In this document: positions 25,342 to 34,202 of the stretch, one piece after another | Numbering within the stretch: position 1 is the first letter of the stretch | Layout: each line of letters starts with the position of its first letter | Source of the DNA: an uncultured Oscillibacter sp. | GTDB lineage: Bacteria > Bacillota > Clostridia > Oscillospirales > Oscillospiraceae | Direction: 5' to 3' | Assembly: GCA_905200545.1 (NCBI GenBank) | Contig: CAJKKQ010000005.1 | Span: 79,375-143,374, forward strand | DNA: 64,000 nt | Made by a program: the position numbers and the translations under genes | The notes under the pieces: generated by a model | What the model saw: only the letters and a program-made list of their open reading frames with translations | Databases searched by the model: none | What the model was told of the DNA's origin: nothing

Positions 25342-26625
25342 CTATCCGGCCTTGGTGGGCCGCATCTGCCGCGACACCGACAGCACGATGCCCATTTCCG
25401 CCAGCTGCATGGAAAGGGCCGTGCCGCCGTAGCTGAAAAACGGCAGTGAGATACCGGTGGTGGGCAGAAGGCCCGTCACCACGCCGATGTTCAAGAAGGT
25501 CTGCAGTGCAATGAGGGTGATGATACCCACCACCATGAGGCTGCCGAAGCGGTCCCGGGCATGGAGGGCGATCCAGTATCCCCGGAGGATCAGCGCCGCA
25601 AAGAGCAGCATGATGATGCCGGCGCCGATGAGGCCCAGCTCCTCGCAGACGATGGCGAAGATGAAGTCGTTGTGCTCCTCCGGCAAAAACATGAACTTCT
25701 GGCGGCTCTTGCCCAGGCCCACCCCCAGAAGGCCTCCTGAACCGATGGAGAGGAGGCTCTGGGAGAGCTGGTAACCGGATCCCTGGGCATCCTCCCAGGG
25801 ATCCAGCCAGTAGGTGATGCGGGAAGCGTTGTATCCAATCACGAACAGCACGAAATACATCATGGCCGCCGCTGCCCCCAGGGCGCCGCCCACCCAGGCC
25901 CAGTTGATGCCGCCCACCAGCATGATGACGGCACCGGCGCCCATGATCAGGATGGCGCCGGAGAGGTGGGGCTCCAGCAGCACCAGTCCGCCCACCAGCA
26001 TCAGCAGCAGGGCGTAGGGCAAAATGCCGTAGCGGAAGGTGTGCATCTTATCCTTCTTCTTGGAGATACTGTCGGCGAAATACAGCACGATGGCCACCTT
26101 GGCGATCTCCGAAGGCTGGAAGGTCAAAAGCTCGCCGACGCCCAGCCAGCGCCGGGCGTTGTTGCGCACCAGGCCGATGCCGGGGATCAATACCAGGGCC
26201 AGCAGCACCACCGTCACAAAGAGGGCGGGCTTTGCCAGGGCCCGGAAGCGCTGGTAGTTGATCTTGCCGATAAAGAGCATGGCCGCCACACCCATGATGG
26301 CAAAGACACCCTGGCGGGTGAAGTAGTACATGGGGTTATGGTCCTTGGTCTCGTAATAGGCTGAGGGGAAACTGGCGGAGAGCAGCATCACAAGGCCGAT
26401 GGCCGTCAGCAGCAGCACCAGCAGCAAAAAGGGCAGATCCACGGGGCCTTTTGCCAGTTCCCGGCTCTGCTGCTCCATCTCCCGCTGGTGGTCCCGGCGG
26501 CGCTGGCGCTCCAGGGCTTCCTCCCGGGACAGGGGACGCCGGCGGGGCCGCTGGGACGCGGGTCTTTGCTGTGCGGGTCTGGGCTGTGCCGGGCGGCGCC
26601 GGTTGGCGGGTGTCGTCCTGGTCAT
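25342..26625 (-). CDS. ftsW: FtsW-type peptidoglycan polymerase (SEDS family)
   Basis: 427 residues. A long Arg/Pro/Gln-rich cytoplasmic N-terminus (about 60 residues) precedes about ten membrane segments. SEDS features visible: RRWLGVGELLTFQPSEIAKV, VLLEPHLSGAILI, EEHNDFIFAIVCEELG and GLLPTTGISLPFFSYGGTA. It polymerises lipid II with a partner PBP, probably the PASTA-domain PBP in this cluster. SpoVE is a close relative used in sporulation; position between mraY and murG fits either. ATG 26625 has AAGGAGGGAG. Confidence 0.94.
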   Translation of the reverse strand: MTRTTPANRRRPAQPRPAQQRPASQRPRRRPLSREEALERQRRRDHQREMEQQSRELAKGPVDLPFLLLVLLLTAIGLVMLLSASFPSAYYETKDHNPMYYFTRQGVFAIMGVAAMLFIGKINYQRFRALAKPALFVTVVLLALVLIPGIGLVRNNARRWLGVGELLTFQPSEIAKVAIVLYFADSISKKKDKMHTFRYGILPYALLLMLVGGLVLLEPHLSGAILIMGAGAVIMLVGGINWAWVGGALGAAAAMMYFVLFVIGYNASRITYWLDPWEDAQGSGYQLSQSLLSIGSGGLLGVGLGKSRQKFMFLPEEHNDFIFAIVCEELGLIGAGIIMLLFAALILRGYWIALHARDRFGSLMVVGIITLIALQTFLNIGVVTGLLPTTGISLPFFSYGGTALSMQLAEMGIVLSVSRQMRPTKAG

Positions 26626-26667
26626 ATCTGCTCCCTCCTTTCCCTGAAATCACATGGTCAATGGGCC

Positions 26668-27651
26668 TTAGAACCGCCCCTGCACGCCGATGTACGCCAG
26701 CACGCAGAAGAGGAAGGTCACCGTGGAGAACACCGCCACCAGCTTTGCCTCACTCCAGCCGGAGAGCTCCAGATGGTGGTGCAGCGGCGCCATTTTGAAA
26801 AAGCGCTTGCCGTGGGTAGCTTTGAAATAGGTCACCTGGATGATATCGGACATGGTTTCTGCAATGTAGATGATACCCACGGGGATCAAAATCAGGGGCA
26901 TGTCGAAGGCAAAGCCCAACGCCGCCACGGCACCCCCCAGGAAGAGGCTGCCGGTATCCCCCATGAAGGTCTTGGCGGGGTGGTGGTTATAGACGAAGAA
27001 GGCCGCCAGTCCTCCCAGCAGGGCGGAGGAGAACACACCCAAGGTGGTGTACTTCCACAGCGCCGCCACGGACACGAAGAAGGCCGCCACCACAAAGGTG
27101 ACGCTGCAGGCCAGGCCGTCGATGCCGTCGGTGAGGTTCACGGCGTTGACGCAGCCTACAATGACGAAGGCCGCGAAGATCAGGTACAGGATCCAGTTGA
27201 CCTGCACCGTGGTGTTGACAAAGGGGATGTAGAGGTGGTTGGTCAAAAGCCCCTCGTAGCGCATGAGTACCAGGAACACCACCGCTGCCGCCAGCTGCAA
27301 AATGAACTTCTGCCGGGCGGTGAGGCCCTCGTTTTGGTGTTGGCGCACCTTGCGGTAATCATCCACAAAGCCGATGAGGCCGAAGCACAGAGCGAAGAGG
27401 TACACGTAGAGGTGTACGAAGTCGCCGGAGAGCATCTGCCCCCACCCGGCGGCGAACACCGCCACGCCGGTGCCGATGATGAACATGATGCCGCCCATGG
27501 TGGGGGTGCCCGCCTTGGACATGTGCCAGGTGGGGCCGTCCGCCCGGATCTCCTGGCCGGCTTTGAGCTTGCGCAGCTCCGGAATCAAAAACTTACCGAT
27601 GAGCAGCGTCAGCACAAAGCTGATCGCCACCGCCAACAGCGTTTCAGACAT
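26668..27651 (-). CDS. mraY: Phospho-N-acetylmuramoyl-pentapeptide-transferase
   Basis: 327 residues from ATG 27651 after GAGGAGAGAG. A ten-segment membrane enzyme that makes lipid I from UDP-MurNAc-pentapeptide and undecaprenyl phosphate. Signature regions: SKAGTPTMGGIMF, FVDDYRKV with the catalytic Asp pair, LTDGIDGLA, and MGDTGSLFLGG. The C-terminal HHHLELSGWSE is the conserved His motif. It follows murE directly; murF and murD, often placed around mraY, are missing here. Confidence 0.97.
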   Translation of the reverse strand: MSETLLAVAISFVLTLLIGKFLIPELRKLKAGQEIRADGPTWHMSKAGTPTMGGIMFIIGTGVAVFAAGWGQMLSGDFVHLYVYLFALCFGLIGFVDDYRKVRQHQNEGLTARQKFILQLAAAVVFLVLMRYEGLLTNHLYIPFVNTTVQVNWILYLIFAAFVIVGCVNAVNLTDGIDGLACSVTFVVAAFFVSVAALWKYTTLGVFSSALLGGLAAFFVYNHHPAKTFMGDTGSLFLGGAVAALGFAFDMPLILIPVGIIYIAETMSDIIQVTYFKATHGKRFFKMAPLHHHLELSGWSEAKLVAVFSTVTFLFCVLAYIGVQGRF

Positions 27652-27722
27652 AGTCTCTCTCCTCCACAATTACGCCGGACACACACCGGCCTTTGGTACG
27701 TATTTGGGGAAACTCCCGGCAC

Positions 27723-29168
27723 TCACTTGCCCACCAGGTAGTCCGCCACGATCTCCCGCTCATCCATGTGGTGCTTCACATGATTGATCTCCTGATAGGT
27801 TTCGTGGCCCTTGCCGCACAGGGCAATGACGTCCCCGCTTTGGGCATGGTCCAGCGCCCAGTGGATGGCCTCCACCCGGTCCTCGATGACCACATAGGGC
27901 GTCTTGCTGCCCTCCAGTCCCGGCAGGATGTCGGCGATGATATCGGCAGGCTTCTCCGTGCGGGGGTTGTCGGAGGTCACCACCACGAAGTCCGCGATGT
28001 CCGCGGCGATCCTTCCCATCTTGGGGCGCTTGGTCTTATCCCGGTCGCCGCCGCAGCCGAAGAGGGCGATGGTGCGGCCCTTGGCAAAGCCCTTGACGCT
28101 GGTGAGGACGTTCTCCAGCCCGTCGGGGCTGTGGGCGTAGTCGATGAGGACGGTATAGTCCTTGCCGGGGGTGGGTACCACCTCCACCCGGCCCTTGACG
28201 TGGGGCACGCGGGAGAGGGCGTCGGCGCTCTTTTCCAGGGAAATCCCCAGGGCCAGGGCCGCCCCCAGCACATCCAGGGTATTATATACCATAAATCCGC
28301 CGGGAATGCCAACAGAAACCGGGACACGCTTTTCCGCCGTCACGGCGTCAAAGGTGATGCCCTCGGAGCCCAGGTGGATGTTCTCCGCCCGCAGGTCCGC
28401 CTCCGCCTTCTCCCCGTAGGAGAACTTGCGGCAGGTGGCGTTTTGCATCAGCCGGGGCGCCCAGGGGTCGTCGGCGTTGTACACGCCCACGTCGCACCGG
28501 GAGAACAGCAGCGCCTTGGCATCGCAGTAGGCCTCCATGGTCTTGTGGAAGTCCAGGTGATCCTGGGTGAGGTTGGTGAAGATGCCCACGGCGTAGTGTA
28601 CGCCGTACACCCGGTCCAGCACCAGGGCGTGGGAGGAGACCTCCATTACCACGTGGGTGCAGCCTGCATCCCGCATTTGGGCAAAGAGGGCCTGGAGCTC
28701 AAAGGACTCCGGCGTGGTGCGCTCCGTGGGGATCACCTGGGTGCCGATCATGTTCTGGTTGGTGCCGATGAGGCCCACCTTGGCCCCCGCCTCCTGCTCC
28801 AGAATGGCCTTGAGGAGGTAGGTGGTGGTGGTCTTGCCGTTGGTGCCTGTGACGGCCACCATGGTCATGCTGTCCGCCGGATGGCCGAAGAAGTTGGCCC
28901 CCAGCACCGCCAGGGCCCGGCGGGAATTTTCCACCACCACGCAGGGCACGGCCTCCGCCGGGGCGTGCTCACACAGCACCGCCGCCGCGCCGGCAGCCAC
29001 GGCCTTGCCGATGTAGGCATGGCCGTCGGTGGCGAAGCCCGTCATGGCCACGAACAGATCCCCAGGCTTGGTGGTTCGGGAATCGTAGCTGACACCGGTG
29101 ATCTCCATTTGGGGATCTGCCGTGGTGGAGAGAACGGGAATATCCCGCAGCAAGTCTTGAAGTTTCAT
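27723..29168 (-). CDS. murE: UDP-MurNAc-L-Ala-D-Glu--diaminopimelate ligase
   Basis: 481 residues from ATG 29168 with GGAG upstream. Mur ligase with three domains: an N-terminal UDP-binding domain (GVSYDSRTTKPGDLFVAM), a central ATPase with VAVTGTNGKTTTT near residue 105, and a C-terminal domain with FGCGGDRDKTKRPKMG and SDNPRTEKP. The DNPR motif is the mark of meso-diaminopimelate specificity (L-lysine enzymes differ), so the peptidoglycan is predicted to be of the meso-DAP type. It lies 127 bases after the PBP gene. Confidence 0.97.
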   Translation of the reverse strand: MKLQDLLRDIPVLSTTADPQMEITGVSYDSRTTKPGDLFVAMTGFATDGHAYIGKAVAAGAAAVLCEHAPAEAVPCVVVENSRRALAVLGANFFGHPADSMTMVAVTGTNGKTTTTYLLKAILEQEAGAKVGLIGTNQNMIGTQVIPTERTTPESFELQALFAQMRDAGCTHVVMEVSSHALVLDRVYGVHYAVGIFTNLTQDHLDFHKTMEAYCDAKALLFSRCDVGVYNADDPWAPRLMQNATCRKFSYGEKAEADLRAENIHLGSEGITFDAVTAEKRVPVSVGIPGGFMVYNTLDVLGAALALGISLEKSADALSRVPHVKGRVEVVPTPGKDYTVLIDYAHSPDGLENVLTSVKGFAKGRTIALFGCGGDRDKTKRPKMGRIAADIADFVVVTSDNPRTEKPADIIADILPGLEGSKTPYVVIEDRVEAIHWALDHAQSGDVIALCGKGHETYQEINHVKHHMDEREIVADYLVGK

Positions 29169-29295
29169 CCGTACACGCTCCTTGTCACATTGCAAAGGTG
29201 GGGCAAGTCTCCGCCTGCCCGTCAGGCTCCATTATAGCCGGGAAAAAACGCAGAGTATACGGCGCAGACTGCCCTGTTCCTTGCAAAACCTGCCC

Positions 29296-31683
29296 TCAGT
29301 CCGCGCTGGAGGACTGGCTGCCCATCTGCACGGTGATGACGGTGCCCGCCTTTACCTGGGTGCCCGGGGAGGTGTCCTGGCTGATGGCATAGACATTGCC
29401 CGAGCTGGAGGAAGTGGCACCGGTGACCTTCATGATGAGCCCCGCGTTGGTGATGGCCTCATTGGCCGCCGCCGCGGACTTGCCCACCACGTTGGGCACC
29501 GTACAGGGTGTGTCGGGTTTCTCCGCCCCCAGGTAGAGCACAATGGTGGCGTTGCTGGGTACGATGGCGCCGCCTACGGGGGTCTGGTCCGTGACGGTGG
29601 CCCCGTTGCCCACGGTGCGGACGTTGAATCCTATGGAGGTGAGCTTCTCCTTGGCGTCTTCCAGGGACTTGCCCACCACATTGGGCACGGTGGTCTCCGC
29701 GGCGGCCAGATCCTGGGAGGTGTAATCCGGCTCCACCCCCAGGATGGGCAGGATCTCACTCATGATCTGGCTGGCGGTGGGAGCCACCATGTTGCCGCCG
29801 GAGGGATAGGTTCCGGTGGTACGGCTGGGTGTATCCATGGTGATGAGCATGATGTACTGGGGATCGTCCGCCGGGGCAAAGCACATGAAGGACACCACGA
29901 TATCGCCGGTGCCGGTCTTATCGGCGGTACCGGTTTTGCCGCCGATGCGGTAGCCCGCCACCTGTCCGTTGCGGCCGGTGCCGGAGGAGACCACGTACTC
30001 CAGGCACTCCCGCACTTTGGCGGAAGTCTCCTCACTGACCACCTGGCGCACCGGGACGCTCTCGTGCTGGCTGATGATGTTGCCGTCGTCGTCCAGGATC
30101 TGATCCACCAGATAGGGGGTATACAGGTAGCCGCCGTTGATGGTGGCCGCCTGGGCCCGGATCAGCTGCAGGGGCGTGATGTTGAAGGTCTGGCCGAAGG
30201 AGTAGGAGGCCAGGGACACCACGTTGGAGTTGAAGTCCTTCTCAGAGGCAAAGATGCCGCCCCCCACCTCCGCCGGCAGATCCACGCCGGTGGACTCCAT
30301 GAAGCCGAAGGACTTGAGATACTGGTAATAGGTCTGGGTGCCGATCTTGAGGCCCATGGTGATAAAGGCCGGGTTGCAGGAGTTGCTGGTGGCGGTTTTC
30401 AGATCCTGCACGCCGTGGCCGGAGTGGTTGGAGCAGTAGATGGGCTTGTTCCAGCCCTGAACCCTGATGGACCCGTTGCAGGTGAAGGTGGTGTTCATGG
30501 TCACCTTCCCCTCCTCCAGGGCGGTGGCCAGGGTCACAGGCTTGAAGGTGGAGCCGGGCTCGTAGGTATCCTGATAGCACTTGTTGCGCCACTGCTTGAG
30601 CTGGGCGGCTCCCAGGGCTTCGTTATATTCTTTGGAGCCCTCCGTAAGGCCCTCCAGCGTGGCCAGGAGCTTTTCGTCGGTGACGGTGCTGTAATCGTTG
30701 GGATCGTAATTGGGGTAAGAGGCCATGGCCACGATGGCGCCGGTGTTGACGTCCATGACGATGCCGGTGGCGCCGTTTTTGGCGTCGAACTTCTTCACCA
30801 TGCTCTCGATGCCCTTTTCCAGGTAATACTGGACATTGACATCCAGGGTCAGCACCAGGTTGCCGCCGTTTTCCGCGTCGTAATACTGCTCATAGTTGAA
30901 GAGCAGGGGCTGATTGTAGTTGTTCTTGGCTGTGACCGTCAGTCCGGCGGTGCCGGTGAGGACGCTGTCATACTGCGCCTCCAGGCCGTAGGCGCCGATG
31001 TTGTCGGCGTTGACGAAGCCCAGTACATTGGAGGCCAGGGAGCCGTAGCGGTAGTAGCGCTTGGTGTTGGGCCGCAGGAAAATGCCCCGCAGGGACCGCT
31101 GCTGATCCTCCGGCACCGCGTTGCCCTCGTCGTCGATCTCGCCGTTGATAAAGCGGCGCACCTCGTCGGCCACGTCCTGCTCCGCCTTTTTCACCAGCTC
31201 CTGATACTGGGTCTCGGTCTTCTCCATCTTGGTGAGGATCGTCTCCTCATCCAGTCCCAGGATCCGGGAAAGGCCCCGGGCAATATAGCTCTGGTCCAGC
31301 ACCTCCGGCGGGGTGTAGGACTCGCCCTTCTCCTCCGCCTCTTTCGCCGCTTCCTCGATGGCGTCCTCCTGGTCATCCACAAAGGCCTGGATCTCCAGGG
31401 GAGAGAGGAAGATCAGCTCCGCCGTGGCGGATTCCGCCAGAACGTTGCCGCCGCTGTCATAGATGGTGCCCCGGGAGGCGGTGACCACGGTGCTGGCCGT
31501 CTGCTGGGCCACCGCCTTTTCCTGCAGCTCCGCATGCTGGCGGATCTGCAGGTCGTAGAGCTTCCAGAAGAGGGCCAGGAATGTCACCACGCCCAGTAGG
31601 GACATGATCAGTACCGTCCGGCTTCGGATGACCTGATTGGCCCGCCGGGCGGCATCACTTTTTCTGCGAGGGTTGTTTGCCAT
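29296..31683 (-). CDS. Class B penicillin-binding protein with two PASTA domains (SpoVD/PbpB type)
   Basis: 795 residues from ATG 31683 with GGGGAGGA upstream. Membrane anchor at about 22-42, a dimerisation/pedestal domain with a lengthened, Glu/Lys-rich insert (about 105-180), and a transpeptidase with STFK (378-381), SNS (433-435) and KTGTA (583-587). Two PASTA repeats follow at about 663-720 and 726-787 (VPNVVGKS in each). It crosslinks septal or spore peptidoglycan with a SEDS partner. Both PbpB and SpoVD occupy this slot in Firmicutes, and sequence alone does not separate them here. Confidence 0.94.
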   Translation of the reverse strand: MANNPRRKSDAARRANQVIRSRTVLIMSLLGVVTFLALFWKLYDLQIRQHAELQEKAVAQQTASTVVTASRGTIYDSGGNVLAESATAELIFLSPLEIQAFVDDQEDAIEEAAKEAEEKGESYTPPEVLDQSYIARGLSRILGLDEETILTKMEKTETQYQELVKKAEQDVADEVRRFINGEIDDEGNAVPEDQQRSLRGIFLRPNTKRYYRYGSLASNVLGFVNADNIGAYGLEAQYDSVLTGTAGLTVTAKNNYNQPLLFNYEQYYDAENGGNLVLTLDVNVQYYLEKGIESMVKKFDAKNGATGIVMDVNTGAIVAMASYPNYDPNDYSTVTDEKLLATLEGLTEGSKEYNEALGAAQLKQWRNKCYQDTYEPGSTFKPVTLATALEEGKVTMNTTFTCNGSIRVQGWNKPIYCSNHSGHGVQDLKTATSNSCNPAFITMGLKIGTQTYYQYLKSFGFMESTGVDLPAEVGGGIFASEKDFNSNVVSLASYSFGQTFNITPLQLIRAQAATINGGYLYTPYLVDQILDDDGNIISQHESVPVRQVVSEETSAKVRECLEYVVSSGTGRNGQVAGYRIGGKTGTADKTGTGDIVVSFMCFAPADDPQYIMLITMDTPSRTTGTYPSGGNMVAPTASQIMSEILPILGVEPDYTSQDLAAAETTVPNVVGKSLEDAKEKLTSIGFNVRTVGNGATVTDQTPVGGAIVPSNATIVLYLGAEKPDTPCTVPNVVGKSAAAANEAITNAGLIMKVTGATSSSSGNVYAISQDTSPGTQVKAGTVITVQMGSQSSSAD

Positions 31684-31734
31684 GGTCTGTTCCTCCCCGC
31701 CGGGGCGCTTCCCCGGCAGCCGCAATATCAAAGC

Positions 31735-31766
31735 AAGGAGTAAGAAGCCACACCTTCTTACTCCTT
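31735..31766 (-). other. Hairpin between ftsL and the PBP gene
   Basis: A perfect 13-base inverted repeat (AAGGAGTAAGAAG / CTTCTTACTCCTT) with a 6-base loop in a 108-base gap inside the dcw transcript. On the minus strand it is followed by only a short T-rich stretch (GCTTTG), so it could be a weak terminator, an attenuator or a processing site. Confidence 0.55.
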
Positions 31767-31791
31767 ACCGTCGTTCCATATATAGTGCGCT

Positions 31792-32352
31792 TTAATCGAA
31801 ATATTCCACAACAGCGTAGATCCCGTGGTTCAAAGACGAGAGCAGCTGGCTGAAAAAGCCCGGCTCCTCCTGCTGGTAGACCACGGCGGTATCTCCGTCG
31901 GAGAGGTCGATGTAGCCGATCTGGCCGCTGGAGGGGCGGCTCATGCCGGCGGCCTCCGACGCCTCCTTCACGGCGTCCAGGTCGAACATCTGCTCATACT
32001 GGTTGGAAAGGTTCATGTTCTCCGTCTGCAGCGTGGCAAGCTGGCTCTGGAGCTCCACCGTCTCAGCGGAGAGCACCGTCAGCTGGATGTAGCTCATCAG
32101 CACCACCACCGCCAAAGCGGCCACGGCGCCGAAGCCCAGCACGGAGAGGACAGACACGTGCTGCCGCTGGCGCACCTGTACCTGAGAGACGCTGCGTACC
32201 CGGGGCTGTTCCGCTGCTTTTTCCTGCCGCCGGGGCAGCTCGCCGGCGTGGCGCAGCTCCCGCTCCCGCAGCTCCCGGTCCAGATCGTAAGCCAGATCGC
32301 CGTATACGGCGCTCCGGCTGTTATAGCGCAATTTTCCCGCCGCAGATGCCAC
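31792..32352 (-). CDS. ftsL: FtsL-like cell division protein
   Basis: 186 residues from GTG 32352 after GAGGAGGAAG. A long charged cytoplasmic N-terminus (about 65 residues, rich in Arg and Glu) leads to one membrane segment (about 66-89) and a short coiled coil (AETVELQSQLATLQTENMNL), the layout of FtsL. The C-terminal part is longer than usual. Sequence conservation in FtsL is poor; the call rests on topology and on position between rsmH and the PBP gene. Confidence 0.85.
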   Translation of the reverse strand: MASAAGKLRYNSRSAVYGDLAYDLDRELRERELRHAGELPRRQEKAAEQPRVRSVSQVQVRQRQHVSVLSVLGFGAVAALAVVVLMSYIQLTVLSAETVELQSQLATLQTENMNLSNQYEQMFDLDAVKEASEAAGMSRPSSGQIGYIDLSDGDTAVVYQQEEPGFFSQLLSSLNHGIYAVVEYFD

Positions 32353-32411
32353 AGCTGCTTCCTCCTCTGATCACACACTACTCAAAACAGCCTGCCGGAG
32401 AGCTTGTCCCC

Positions 32412-33359
32412 TTACAGGTCGAAATCATCACACTTTTCCGCCACCCGGAGCTTGGCGCTGCGGGCCCTGGGGTTCTCCTCCAGTTCCGCCGCTCCCGACA
32501 CCACGGGCCGTCGGGTCAAAATCTTGATTTTGGGCTTCTTCCCGCACACGCACACCGGAAACTCCGGCGGGCAGGTGCACCCTTTCGCCATCTCCTGCAG
32601 CGTCCGCTTGACGATCCGGTCCTCCAGGGAGTGGAAGGTGATGACCGCCAGCCGGCCGCCGGGATTCAGCCCGTCCACCGCCGAGCGGAGCATGGGCTCC
32701 AGGGCGTCCAGCTCCCCGTTCACCGCGATGCGGATGGCCTGAAAGCTGCGCTTGGCCGGATGCTGCTTTTCCCGCAGGGCCGCAGGGGGCATGGCCCCCT
32801 TGATGATCTCCACCAGCTCCAGGGTGGTGGCAACGGGCGCCGTCTCCCGGGCGCGGACGATGGCCTTTGCAATGGCGGGGGCGTAGCGCTCCTCGCCGTA
32901 ATCGTAGAGGATCCGCCGCAGCTCCTCATAGCTCCAGGTGTTCACCACCTCGTAGGCGCTCAGGGGAGCGGAGCGGTCCATGCGCATGTCCAGCGGGGCG
33001 TCCTGCATGTAGGAAAAGCCCCGGCTGCCGTCGTCCAGCTGGGGGGACGACACCCCAAGGTCAAAGAGCATCCCGTCGGCGCCGGTCACCCCAGCCTGCC
33101 GCAGTACGCTCTCCAGTTCCGAAAAATTGCTGTGGACCAACGTCACGCGGTCCAGATACGGGGCCAGGCGCTCCTTGGCGGCGTCGATGGCCGCCATGTC
33201 CCGGTCGATGCAGATGAGCCGACCGGTGGTCAACCGCTTTGCGATCTCCCGGGAGTGGCCCGCCCGTCCCAAAGTCCCGTCCACGTACACGCCGTCGGGC
33301 CGGATGGCCAGGGCGTCGATGCACTCGTGGAGCAGCACCGGCTTGTGTGTATATTCCAT
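32412..33359 (-). CDS. rsmH: 16S rRNA (cytosine1402-N4)-methyltransferase
   Basis: 315 residues, full length. N-terminal HKPVLLHECIDAL, SAM motif YVDGTLGRAGHSREI, LFDLGVSSPQLDDGSRGFSY and LNPGGRLAVITFHSLEDRIVK are characteristic. It pairs with RsmI (at about 7.5 kb) to make m4Cm1402. It lies 6 bases after mraZ in the standard mraZ-rsmH-ftsL order. Confidence 0.98.
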   Translation of the reverse strand: MEYTHKPVLLHECIDALAIRPDGVYVDGTLGRAGHSREIAKRLTTGRLICIDRDMAAIDAAKERLAPYLDRVTLVHSNFSELESVLRQAGVTGADGMLFDLGVSSPQLDDGSRGFSYMQDAPLDMRMDRSAPLSAYEVVNTWSYEELRRILYDYGEERYAPAIAKAIVRARETAPVATTLELVEIIKGAMPPAALREKQHPAKRSFQAIRIAVNGELDALEPMLRSAVDGLNPGGRLAVITFHSLEDRIVKRTLQEMAKGCTCPPEFPVCVCGKKPKIKILTRRPVVSGAAELEENPRARSAKLRVAEKCDDFDL

Positions 33360-33365
33360 AGGCCC

Positions 33366-33809
33366 TTACCCCCGGCTGCGGCGCACCCGCGCCAGGGCGT
33401 CCATGGCGGCGGCCATGCCGTTACTCTCCAGCAGGCTCTGCTCCCGCTCCTCCCAGGTCTGCTGGTCCCAGATCTCCGCGAAGGAGTTGAGGCCCACGAT
33501 GGTGGCGGTCTTCTTGAGGCCCGCGTAAGCGCGCAGGTTGGCGGGGATCAACACCCGCCCCTGGCCATCCGGCTCGCACTGGACGGCGTTGGCATACAGC
33601 AGTGTCAGGGCCCGGGCCTCGGTATAGCTGAGGTCGTCCATCTCATCGGACATCTGCTCCCACTTGGCCTGGGGATAAATGGTCAGGCAGTGCTCGGCGC
33701 CGATGGTGATATAAAAGGTGTCTCCCAGGGCTTCCCGCATGGAAGAGGGGATCACAAGACGGCCCTTGGCGTCGATGCTGTTGTTGGACTTGCCCAGAAG
33801 CCTTGCCAT
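33366..33809 (-). CDS. mraZ: Transcriptional regulator MraZ
   Basis: 147 residues from ATG 33809 after AAAGGGGGG. Two AbrB-like half domains, each with the family core: [18 protein letters not shown] and [20 protein letters not shown]. MraZ forms a ring and represses the dcw operon by binding TGGGN repeats; three such repeats lie just downstream of the promoter. It is the first gene of the division cluster. Confidence 0.97.
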   Translation of the reverse strand: MARLLGKSNNSIDAKGRLVIPSSMREALGDTFYITIGAEHCLTIYPQAKWEQMSDEMDDLSYTEARALTLLYANAVQCEPDGQGRVLIPANLRAYAGLKKTATIVGLNSFAEIWDQQTWEEREQSLLESNGMAAAMDALARVRRSRG

Positions 33810-33871
33810 GGCCGTATCCCCCCTTTGCCCGTTTTTTTGGGTCTGAATGGGGATTCTCTGACACTTACCTG

Positions 33872-33894
33872 TCCCAATTACCCACAAATCCCCA
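33872..33894 (-). promoter_or_regulatory. MraZ-box-like TGGGN repeats
   Basis: Minus strand: TGGGG, 5 bases, TGGGT, 3 bases, TGGGA, lying just after the predicted mraZ transcription start. MraZ boxes are TGGGN repeats with 5-base spacers; the second spacer here is short. Confidence 0.6.
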
Positions 33895-33906
33895 CCGCAT
33901 GATTTG

Positions 33907-33935
33907 AGTATAAGCGAATCACCCCTGGATTGCAA
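33907..33935 (-). promoter_or_regulatory. Sigma-A promoter of the mraZ/dcw operon
   Basis: Minus strand: -35 TTGCAA (33935-33930), a 17-base spacer, -10 TATACT (33912-33907). It is the main readable feature in the 393-base gap 33810-34202, together with the MraZ-like repeats and a long hairpin. No small gene was seen there. Confidence 0.75.
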
Positions 33936-34044
33936 GGATTTTTTTCCTGGCTAAAATCCCCAAAACGGTGTAAAAAAGGGTGGTTTTGCGTCTAAAACAG
34001 CAAAATAAAACAGTCGTTCGATTCTCTCCGGCACGGTTTACGTA

Positions 34045-34098
34045 AAATAGGACGGAACCTTTGGCACAAGATATTGTGTCAAGGGTTCCGTCCTATTT
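34045..34098 (-). terminator. Long hairpin terminator after the coiled-coil gene
   Basis: A perfect 15-base stem (AAATAGGACGGAACC / GGTTCCGTCCTATTT) continues inward through about 9 more pairs (TTGGCACAA / TTGTGTCAA, one wobble), leaving a 4-5 base loop. It is unusually long for a plain terminator; the minus strand continues only into TACGTAAA. Confidence 0.65.
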
Positions 34099-34202
34099 AA
34101 ATTCATCGCAAGATATGGGAATATTCCGAAAAGTTTCCCGTATTCTGTTGTAATTTTTCACAAAATTTTTGCCGCGTTTTCGGCAGGGAATTTCTTCCGG
34201 CG

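Noticed and set aside
29182..31599. A long open frame on the plus strand opposite the PASTA-domain PBP (about 800 codons)
   Set aside because: Same cause: third-position GC bias on the opposite strand. Composition is low-complexity and the PBP carries intact catalytic motifs.
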